A DNA stretch of 25,610 bases from Lentinus brumalis (Eukaryota > Basidiomycota > Agaricomycetes > Polyporales > Polyporaceae). This document shows, in pieces, positions 11,582-19,432 of the stretch (its first letter is position 1; each line of letters starts with the position of its first letter). Location: NCBI GenBank assembly GCA_001792895.1, contig MARA01000126.1, positions 1 to 25,610 of the forward strand, given 5' to 3'. Made by a program: the position numbers and the translations under genes. Below the pieces are notes generated by a model. The model ran no database searches. It worked only from the letters and a program-made list of their open reading frames with translations, and had not been told where the DNA came from.

Positions 11582-11683
11582 GAGCGGGCGACCGCTCGGA
11601 AGCAGTGATCGCCCCCACAGAGAGATACGTCTAAGAATACTACCGGTGTTAACGCGGTCCCACTACGAGCGGGCGACCGCCCG
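11582..11683. promoter_or_regulatory. Paired dyads upstream of gene 4
   Basis: Dyads at 11582-11597 (GAGCGGGCGACCGCTC) and about 11667 (GAGCGGGCGACCGCCC) lie about 256 and 341 bp upstream of the gene 4 ATG. The first is followed by GGAAGCAGTGAT. Gene 5 has the same two-dyad layout. Use as a regulatory site is inferred from position. Confidence 0.5.
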
Positions 11684-11879
11684 CGTTGTGGAATTGCTCT
11701 GTATGTTTGTGTTCTCAGAGGGCACCTGCCCGCAAACCCCTGTGGCCGGGTAGTCGGGCAGCTATGCGGCTGCTCGCTAACCACTCATCTAAGGGCATGG
11801 CGTGAAGAGCTGGAGATAACGAACCAAATAACGAGTCAGGTCATTGGATCTCAGGTACGCGCACGGCATTAGAGGACAC

Positions 11880-12565
11880 ACAGCCTAGGGTCGGCACCGT
11901 GTCGCGAGCAGCGGGAGATATGCGACCGATGTGCGTTTGTGGGCGGGCGACCGCTCAGAACGTAGCATCGACGGTGAATGTGCGGTGTGGTGGTGTGCCG
12001 AGCTCGGGTCCGACAGCGTGTCGCGAGCAGCGGGAGATAGATGGCTGAAGTACGTTTCTGAGCGGGCGGCCGCTCAGAACGTAGCATCGACGGCGAATGT
12101 GCGATGGGCTGGTGTGCCGAGCTCGTGTCCGGCAGCGTGTCGCGAGCAGCGGGAGATAGATGGCTGAAGTACGCTTCTGAGCGGGCGGCCGCTCAGAACG
12201 TAGCATCGACGGCGAATGTGCGATGGGCTGGTGTGCCGAGCTCGTGTCCGGCAGCGTGTCGCGAGCAGCGGGAGATAGATGGCTGAAGTACGCTTCTGAG
12301 CGGGCGGCCGCTCAGAACGTAGCATCGACGGCGAATGTGCGATGGGCTGGTGTGCCGAGCTCGTGTCCGGCAGCGTGTCGCGAGCAGCGGGAGATAGATG
12401 GCTGAAGTACGTTTCTGAGCGGGCGGCCGCTCAGAACGTAGCATCGACGGCGAATGTGCGATGGGCTGGTGTGCCGAGCTCGTGTCCGACAGCGTGTCGC
12501 GAGCAGCGGGAGATAGATGGCTGAAGTACGTTTCTGAGCGGGCGGCCGCTCAGAACGTAGTGTCG
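11880..12565. repeat. Tandem array D, 119-bp period
   Basis: This lies between gene 5 (3' end) and gene 4 (5' end). The dyad GAGCGGGCGGCCGCTC recurs from 12060 at 119-bp steps (next at 12179), with an older unit at about 11941. Each unit holds the dyad, CAGAACGTAGC, a spacer, then GTCGCGAGCAGCGGGAGATA about 25-40 bp before the next dyad. The central copies are almost identical, indicating recent homogenisation. Similar open frames of 60-83 codons recur every 119 bp and are not genes. Confidence 0.95.
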
Positions 12566-12654
12566 AAGGCCCCGGCGTAGTGTCGGTGTGAGATTTGGTC
12601 GCATCGTGTGCGGCGTACCGAGCAGCGATAGAAACATTCCCTATGTACGCTGGC

Positions 12655-12670
12655 GAGCGGACGTCCGCTC
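12655..12670. repeat. Isolated perfect palindrome GAGCGGACGTCCGCTC
   Basis: All 16 bases are self-complementary. The centre (ACGT) differs from that in array D next to it, so the arms are conserved while the centre varies. It is about 200 bp from the gene 5 stop codon. The remaining DNA from 12,565 to 12,877 has no other feature. Confidence 0.85.
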
Positions 12671-12877
12671 GACAGCATCCTTCGTATAATCCGCCCCGTT
12701 CCTCCGCATTGTCACTCTCTCGCGAGGCGATATCAGACTCGTGCTATGCATTTCCATTGACAGGTTACTCGAGAACTATTACTTATCATCGTCAGATCGA
12801 GCGGCAGCATTTTGGTACATTATAACTACATACATGCGATACCATTTGCGTACATACATTCGTCGGTCCGTTACGGT

Positions 12878-14317
12878 TCAAAGAAGATGGTGGTCGCGGC
12901 GGGGGCACTCGTAGATCGCCCGCTGCCCCATCGGCACGCGCGCGAGCCAGTGGAGGGCCGCGGTCGCCTCGCGGAGGCTGAGATCGTTGTTCTCAAGCAG
13001 TGTCGTCTTGAGCAGAGTCTGCAGGACGACCTCCGCCTCGGTCGTCGTCGTGGGCGCCTTGAAACGACGAGACTTCACCGCGTGCCGTAACGCGATGCTA
13101 AACATCTCGAAGGACAGCAGCGGGTGGGCACCGGGGGGTCCGAGAAGGTATCCACGCTGAATGGGGAGGGTGACGAGGTGTTCGAGGTCGCTCGCGACGT
13201 GAGATGGGGTACTAGCGGGGGCCTTCCAAACGATCCAGCTCGGCGGCTCGGAGCCCTGGGCGTAGGTGAGAGAGCGGATGCTGGCGACGGTACCGATCTG
13301 CCGCATGCAGCGGACATGGTACCACCGCTCGCAGTGCGTGCAGTAGCGGAGCGGCTGCTCCTCCGGGTAGTAGAACGTCCCGGAGGTGCAATGCTCGCTG
13401 CTGCAGCACGCGACGCCTTGCTGCAAAGACCGAATGAATTATGAGAACGGTTAGTTTCGCACGAAAAAATGAAGAGACTCACGTCGTCGACGCCCAAAAG
13501 GACGCAATTCCTGACCTTGTTGGCCTGGGCGACGGTGACGTCTTCGCGGATCCACCTTGCGCTGGGAGTGAGGAACGGCAGGTTGACGCCGTCGAGGCGG
13601 ACGCGCGCGATGTCGGTGAGGGGGGCGATGATGTTCTCTAGGAGGACTATCTCGTCGAAATCTCCAAGGACGACTTGCTTCTTGCCCTGCACCAGTCGGA
13701 TGATGCTGGGGTGCCGCGACTTCGGGCTGATGTACGCCGTCTCGAGGTCTTCGTACGAATACAACGAGCGTACTTTGACGAGGGGCTGTTGGGGCGACAA
13801 GGTAAGTACATTCCACCGCGGCTACGGCTCGCGACACACTCACCTTGCGCTCGCTCCTGCTCTCGAGCTGCTCGACGACGATCGCGTCGTAGTTGACGAC
13901 GTGTAGTGTCCGCGGGTGCCTGGGTCCGCGCACGCGGACTCTGGAAAACCGAAACTTTGGTCAGCACGGAGCGCATGCAACGGGCGCAGTGAGATGGTAC
14001 GCACAGGCCGCCTGTCTCAATCACGAATCCTCCGGGATCTGAGGGCGCGGGTGTCAGCGAGCGGCGCGCAGATAGCGGCGTGAGGTACACTTACGCGTGT
14101 GGGGGACGAGCATGGGGACCGCGTTCTCCCTCAAGGACGAGGAAATTTCGTCGCGGGGGCCGACGCGCTCGTCCAATTTGGCATCGTGGGCGCGCTGCTC
14201 CTCATCGGGTTCGTACATGACGGTCGCTGCGGACGTTGCCATCGACGTTGACATGACGCTGGATGAGCGAGTGGCCGGCAGGCGGATGGTGAGTCGGTTG
14301 TTCGACGATTCCGACAT
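12878..14317 (-). CDS. BAH/split-PHD protein, family gene 5, intact, 399 aa
   Basis: Exons on the minus strand are 14095-14317, 14005-14038 (34 nt), 13844-13940 (97 nt), 13483-13785 (303 nt) and 12878-13420 (543 nt). They total 1200 nt, with all phases matching. The last four exons have exactly the lengths seen in gene 4. Introns are 56-65 nt with GTAAGT, GTGCGT and GTGAGT donors. The N-terminus is Ser/Thr-rich, then acidic (YEPDEEQRAHDAKLDE). The BAH-like domain has VKVRSLYSYEDLET, QVVLGDFDEIVLLENI and RWIREDV. The zinc finger has ACCSSEHC, then RYCTHCERWYHVRC. SWIVWKAP and LVTLPIQRGY follow, and the protein ends YECPRRDHHLL. The start is chosen because the 5' flank aligns with gene 4 up to this ATG. 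Like gene 4 it is probably a nuclear chromatin reader, but no target is visible from sequence. Confidence 0.88.
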
Positions 14318-14410
14318 CTTGATGTGGACGAGTTAAGATGGAAGCAGAGGTTCGCGAGGGAGAGGAGACAGAGACGAGAGTCTGAGGAGACAGCGCGCTG
14401 CATGGCGCAC

Positions 14411-14416
14411 TTATAC
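14411..14416 (-). promoter_or_regulatory. TATA box of gene 5
   Basis: GTATAAG on the minus strand lies about 95 bp upstream of the ATG in GGCGCCAGCGTATAAGTGCG, aligned base by base with the gene 4 promoter. A second TATATA at about 14,493 is farther upstream and less likely to be the core promoter. Confidence 0.68.
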
Positions 14417-14559
14417 GCTGGCGCCGACCCTGCAGGGACACCAGGCTGCCGCAGCTGCACCCTTCACCTGGCCTCGAGCACCATGTCACCTATATAAGGC
14501 AATCACCCGTCACATTGTAGCAGGCAATTACGGGCCCGCTCTCGTGCACACAGGCTTGT

Positions 14560-14664
14560 GAGCGGTCGACCGCTCCGGAGCAGTGATAGGGAATAAGTGA
14601 TAGGGAATAAGTGATACACTTGGAATCACTCCAAGCACATCTGACGATGAGCGGCCGACCGCTC
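14560..14664. promoter_or_regulatory. Paired dyads upstream of gene 5
   Basis: Dyads lie at 14560-14575 (GAGCGGTCGACCGCTC, perfect) and 14649-14664 (GAGCGGCCGACCGCTC), about 243 and 332 bp upstream of the ATG. The first is followed by CGGAGCAGTGAT, matching the gene 4 promoter. Centres differ between the genes while arms and spacing are kept. Confidence 0.5.
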
Positions 14665-14699
14665 AATGGCTACTTACGCGGGGCCGCAGCACCTCATTA

Positions 14700-15030
14700 T
14701 GACGGTTGCCCGCTCACCCTGCGGTGCGTCGCGAGCGGCGGGAGATACGTGATCGATCTCTGTTCGTGAGCGGTCGGCCGCTCGAAACGTAGGGTCGGTA
14801 GGACAGGGGCCGCATCAGGGACCTCTTTGCTCGTATCGCGCGGTGCGTCGCGAGCAGCAGGAGATACACGGCCGATCCTGGTTCGTGAGCGGTCGGCCGC
14901 TCGAAACGTAGCGTCGGTAGGACAGGAGCCGTATCAGGGACCTCTTTGCTCGTATCGCGCGGTGCGTCGCGAGCAGCAGGAGATACACGACCGATCCTTG
15001 TTCGTGAGCGGTCGGCCGCTCGAAACGTCT
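14700..15030. repeat. Tandem array E, 119-bp period
   Basis: GAGCGGTCGGCCGCTC begins at 14768, 14887 and 15006, exactly 119 bp apart. Each is followed by GAAACGTAG or GAAACGTCT and preceded by GTCGCGAGCRGCRGGAGATA. This has the same architecture and period as array D but diverged spacer sequence. Confidence 0.93.
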
Positions 15031-15121
15031 CTTCAAAGATGTAGATGGGTCGTCACGACGTGCTCTGTATGACTTTCGACTGCCTCGGACGATACAGACG
15101 GTGTCTACTAGGGCCGACGAC

Positions 15122-15240
15122 GAGCGGGCGCCCGCTCGCGATGTACAATCGTGCTGTACGTGTGTGATTTGTAGCACTCTCCCGCTCGTAATGCCTTGGA
15201 TAAGTTCGTCCCGGGCCGTGGAGCGGCTGACCGCTGCGAG
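15122..15240. repeat. Last dyads of the left block
   Basis: GAGCGGGCGCCCGCTC at 15122-15137 is a perfect palindrome. GAGCGGCTGACCGCTG at 15221 is a decayed copy. I find no good copies to the right of this point. Confidence 0.8.
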
Positions 15241-15339
15241 AGCGCCTCTCGTAGTAACCTCCGGCTTAACAGTAAACTTAATGGAATTACCACAGAGGCG
15301 GAACATTAACGAACGGTGTTGTATGTGCCAATATACACG

Positions 15340-16700
15340 CCGGTCACAAGCGCCCAACCGGTTCCGGTAAGTAATTGTAAGCACAGTGAGCAGCGAGCCA
15401 AATCTCACCCGTTACAGTAAGACAGCCCGTGGCTTCAATATGACTAGTTTATTACCCGTGGCTTTGCCCCGAAAATGAGCCTGTGGCTCAACACTACGTA
15501 GCTTCGCCGCTGGCTGAGCTGTGCTCACAGATATTCAATCACACCATCTGCATGAAGCAAGCTGACAGGTGCATTAGTGGGGTGATTTCCAAGGCATTCA
15601 GTAAACCAAAAGTAACCCTGTTTGGATAACTCAATAAGCCAAACCTGTCCCGGTAAGGAACGGTTCACCCCGATAGGCAACATGAAACCCATTGCAGTAA
15701 TTGATTGCTTGTTTGCCTAATAATCCTGTGAGCCAAATCTAACCCGCTGCAGTAAGCAATTGCTTACCTGGATAAAAGCACGTTGCTTCATCCCAAAAAC
15801 TTAGCATCAGGGCTCCTCAGACACAATCAAGGGCAAAGACAGTCTAACTGAGAGGCCTCCAGGTTGTCTGAACATCCAGTGTGCCTTGATCAGTGAGACA
15901 GGACAATAGAATCCGTTAGTGGGAACCATTGGAACTGATACTTACCGGTCGCCCGTTCATAGGTCTAAATACTTATATTTGCAGAGATCTGATAACAATC
16001 CGTTGCAGTAAGTAATTATTTAGTAGCCTCCAATCTCAAAAGCAGGCTGTGAAATTCGATGTTCACTTCTTCAAAACTCAAGCATAAATTCCTAACAGCG
16101 GGACACTTCGCTAACCTTGGCATAAGACACTCAGGATTCGGGGGCCTGGCAGACTCGGCCAGACACCCAGGGCGCCTCGCAAGCTCGGCACAGAGGCCCA
16201 GTGACCTCGCAAGCTTGGCGGCAACAGCACACATGGCAGCCATGTGGGACCCCCCTGCTGCGCCATTAGTTATAGATGCATGCCACGAATTTAGCGTTAA
16301 CAGTGACAGCGAAACACCTCGGAGAACTCGGTGCAAGACAATCCAACCAGGATGACCTGTGGCTCAGCAACATTTGTTGTTGAAATACGGCTTGACTTTG
16401 CTATGTGGAAGGGTACTTGGAGGCCAATCGAACCCATTAGTAGCAGCCATTGCAACCAATAGTTTCTCATCGCCTGTTCATAGTCTAAATACTTATCTTT
16501 GCTCAACCGGATAACGACCTGTTGTGGTAAGTAAGTGAGTAACCTCATATCTCGAAGGCAGCCTATAAACTTTGATGTTCACCGCTCCAAACTCCGCACC
16601 TCACTTGTGCCATTGACAGCAGGACACCTTGCAAAGCTCGGCATAAGACACTTAGGATTTGGAGGTTCAAGTGGGCAATGTAAGATGCACAAGAGATCCA
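15340..16700. repeat. AT-richer degenerate repeat region without genes
   Basis: A segment at about 15,950-16,150 is repeated in diverged form at about 16,470-16,675. Shared blocks are GTTCATAG, TCTAAATACTTAT, GATGTTCAC, GGACAC and GGCATAAGACACT. Shorter repeats such as GAGCCAAATCT followed by GCAGTAAG occur near 15,390 and 15,730. CTCGCAAGCTYGGC repeats lie near 16,170-16,220. Base composition drops sharply relative to the left block. It looks like old transposon or subtelomeric repeat debris. No coding frame is convincing. Confidence 0.6.
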
Positions 16701-16799
16701 GAATTTATAACTGGAGCAGGCTACAAGTAAGAAGAAAAGCAAGAGTGGGGATGTGCAAGGCCCGGTGGAAGGGTTATATTTTCATCAGGTTCAAAGCGG

Positions 16800-17705
16800 T
16801 ACAGTGCGTCAAGGTACGTTACGGTGTGTTGCGGCTGAGGTGTGTTAACGTTAGGGTGTGTTGGGGCTGAGGCGTGCTAATGTTACGGTACGTTAGGGTT
16901 GCAGACTTAGAACGTTACGGTGCGTTGTGGCTGGGTGCAGACTTAGAACGTTACGGTGCGTTGGGGCTGAGGCGTGCTAACGTTACGGTACGTTAGGGTT
17001 GCAGACTTAGAACGTTACGGTGCGTTGTGGCTGGGGCGTGCTAACGTTACGGTACGTTAGGGTTGCAGACTTAGAACGTTACGGTGTGTTGCGGCTGAGG
17101 CGTGTTAACGTTAGGGTGCGTTGCGGCTGAGGCGTGTTAACGTTAGGGTGCGTTAGGGTTGCAGACTTAGAACGTTACGGTGCGTTGTGGCTGGGGCGTG
17201 CTAACGTTACAGTACGTTAGGGTTGCAGACTTAGAACGTTACGGTGTGTTGCGGCTGAGGCGTGTTAACGTTAGGGTGCGTTGCGGCTGAGGCGTGTTAA
17301 CGTTAGGGTGCGTTAGGGTTGCAGACTTAGAACGTTACGGTGCGTTGTGGCTGGGGCGTGCTAACGTTACAGTACGTTAGGGTTGCAGACTTAGAACGTT
17401 ACGGTGTGTTGCGGCTGAGGCGTGTTAACGTTAGGGTGCGTTGCGGCTGAGGCGTGTTAACGTTAGGGTGCGTTAGGGTTGCAGACTTAGAACGTTACGG
17501 TGCGTTGTGGCTGGGGCGTGCTAACGTTACGGTACGTTAGGGTTGCAGACTTAGAACGTTACGGTGCGTTGTGGCTGAGGCGTGCTAACGTTACGGTACG
17601 TTAGGGTTGCAGACTTAGAACGTTACGGTGCGTTGGGGCTGAGGCGTGCTAACGTTACGGTACGTTAGGGTTGCAGACTTAGAACGTTACGGTGCGTTGT
17701 GGCTG
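16800..17705. repeat. TTAGGG-containing satellite with 160-bp higher-order period
   Basis: Units combine ACTTAGAACGTTACGGTGCG, GGCTGAGGCGTG, and CGTTAGGGTTGCAG in varying order. ACTTAGAACGTTACGGTGTG recurs at 17069, 17229 and 17389, a 160-bp higher-order unit made of 96- and 64-bp parts. The fungal telomere hexamer TTAGGG occurs in most units, always in the same orientation, but never as a pure run. Confidence 0.92.
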
Positions 17706-17835
17706 GGTTATGAGACCTTCCAGGGAGCCCAGGGGAAGGTCTCTGGTGGCAAGGGGTCGGGGTAAGGCAGCGGGGGGTTAGCCCTAGGACGGGGTTTCGA
17801 ACCCTAAATTAGGGTCAGTTCCCCGGGGGGGGGGC

Positions 17836-17961
17836 GGGTCCCACTTGTGAGGAGCACAAGTCTAGCGTGCGCTGAGATGGGTGATAGGCGGGGTCGCACT
17901 TTGCGACCCCGCCTATCACCCACCTGGCGCGCTAGACTTAGGCTCCGAGCAGGTGGGACCC
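17836..17961. repeat. Foldback inverted repeat with about 60-nt arms
   Basis: The inner arms 17879-17898 and 17902-17921 are perfectly complementary over 20 bp with a 3-nt loop (CTT). Complementarity continues imperfectly outward through CTAGACTT/AAGTCTAG to GGGTCCCAC at both outer ends. This could be a foldback transposon, a hairpin RNA source, or a palindromic breakpoint. No coding frame is supported. Confidence 0.9.
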
Positions 17962-18049
17962 GATCTGCTTGGGGGGCCGAGAAGGTAATGAGAGGAACCC
18001 TCTGAAAGATGAATGGAAATGTGATACATTGCCGGCCCGCCTTCGCGTT

Positions 18050-18345
18050 CAGTTGGGCGCACACAGCGCGTGGCGGGCAGCGTTAGCATCTAGCGCCCAG
18101 CACGCGTGCGGGATGGGATGTGGTGCATGCCAGGGTACGTGCGTGCGGGGCGCACACAGCGCGTGGCGGGGAAGGGGAGCATCAAGCGCCCGGGAGGTGG
18201 TGCGTGCCGCGGAGCGTGCGTGAGGAGCGCAAGGAGGATCTAGCGCCCACCGCGTGTGCGAGAGGTGGTGCATGCCGGGGTGGGTGCGGGAGGGGCGCAC
18301 ACAGCGCGCGGCGGGTAAGCGTAGCATACAGCGCCATTCGTCGGC
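18050..18345. repeat. GC-rich degenerate tandem repeats
   Basis: CGCACACAGC starts at 18058, 18151 and 18296, with a diverged copy near 18225. Each is followed by GCGYGGCGGG, TAGCGCC or AAGCGCC, and GGTGGTGCRTGCC. Unit length varies from about 70 to 93 bp. Confidence 0.75.
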
Positions 18346-18419
18346 GGCTGCGGAGCCACGTCCGCGCGTGCGCGGCGCATGGGCGCGGTGGGTTGGGTAT
18401 GTACGTCGCCGACGCGCGC

Positions 18420-19260
18420 GGAGGAGGCCACGCGCCGACCCTCGCCACGCGCGGGCGCGAGGTACGCTCACGCCGGTGGACAGCAGACAGCCCAACCACG
18501 CCGCTGCGCGGGCCGCACCTACGCGTGCATTGCGCTAGGTACAGAAGTCCAGTGCGGGTGGCCTTAGTGTTGTGCCATCACCTCGGCAACTGAGTGTTAG
18601 GGTTGGCCTAATCTTGCTTGGTCGAGCAATATTAGCGTGGCTAAGATGTTTCGCAGCATCATACAATACAAGCTGCAGGCGAGGCGGCGCCCCATGGCCG
18701 ATTCCGCCTGCCGCCATCTGGCACGCTAGGGACTTGGTATGGGTGCGGGTGAAAGATAGCCCAACGGGGATGCATGCGTTAGCGACGCAGGGGCTGGCAG
18801 GCGGATGTTCGACCTTATAATTATAAGAGGCCAGTGCCATTGCTGTCAAAGGTAAAATTTCCTCGTCATCTGACCCCAGAGGGGGTAAAAGGCCTGTCAA
18901 AAGTTGCCTTAGGGGTGAGGGGGGTGGCCCTGTTACAGGGGGGAATATCGCGCTTTGCCGGCCGGGTGGGGTGCAGCGTGCGTGCATGAGGGACGGGCCC
19001 GCGGTCGAGAAGGATATGCCTTGGCGGCGCCTTGCACGGGCGCGACGTACGCTCATGCGGCTGGCCAGCACCGCCTGGTGTCTACAGTCCATACGCCCCC
19101 CGGGCCGCCAGTGCGCGCACATCGTGCAACATTCGGAAGTCCAGTGCAGGAGGCCTTTGTGTGAATGCCATGGTGTTTCATCACCTCTGTGGAGTGTTGG
19201 GTTGGCCTAATCTTGCTTAATCGAGCCATATTAGCGCGGCTGGAATGTTTTCCAGGACAT
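18420..19260. repeat. Diverged direct duplication, each copy with a conserved dyad
   Basis: The segment about 18,420-18,660 and the segment about 19,020-19,260 share GGGCGCGA, TACGCTCA, GAAGTCCAGTGC, CATCACCT, GTTGGCCTAATCTTGCTT and ATATTAGCG in order. The best conserved part is a dyad, CTAATCTTGCT then AGCAATATTAG, at 18608-18635, and its counterpart at 19207-19234. The intervening DNA (18,660-19,020) has no gene I can support. Confidence 0.7.
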
Positions 19261-19350
19261 AGCCTGGAATCCGGAGGATCATACAAGCCGCTAGGGAGTC
19301 GATCGTGGGGTGCAAAATTTCTGGACAACTTTCTGCCAGGCGGGAGAGGA

Positions 19351-19358
19351 GGTACATA
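19351..19358 (+). promoter_or_regulatory. Weak TATA-like element of the helicase gene
   Basis: TACATAAG lies about 80 bp upstream of the Kozak start, a distance like that in genes 4 and 5. The match to TATAAA is imperfect, so this is tentative. Confidence 0.25.
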
Positions 19359-19432
19359 AGGTGCGGCGGACGTCTCAAACGCAAACGAGGACCACTTTTT
19401 CCCCGAGGGAATCTCTCTGCTTCTTCGCCGCC

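Noticed and set aside
1336..15030. Arrays taken as CRISPR-like
   Set aside because: The arrays are simple tandem satellites whose spacers are also repeated, in a eukaryotic sequence with introns.
17785..17815. tRNA T-arm-like sequence (GGTTTCGAACCC)
   Set aside because: No acceptor stem, D arm or anticodon arm can be fitted on either strand. The match is a short palindrome.
18535..19122. A 195-codon minus-strand frame upstream of the helicase
   Set aside because: It lies across the duplicated repeats, has no recognisable domain, and has no paralogue in the window. It could be a transposon remnant but I cannot support it.
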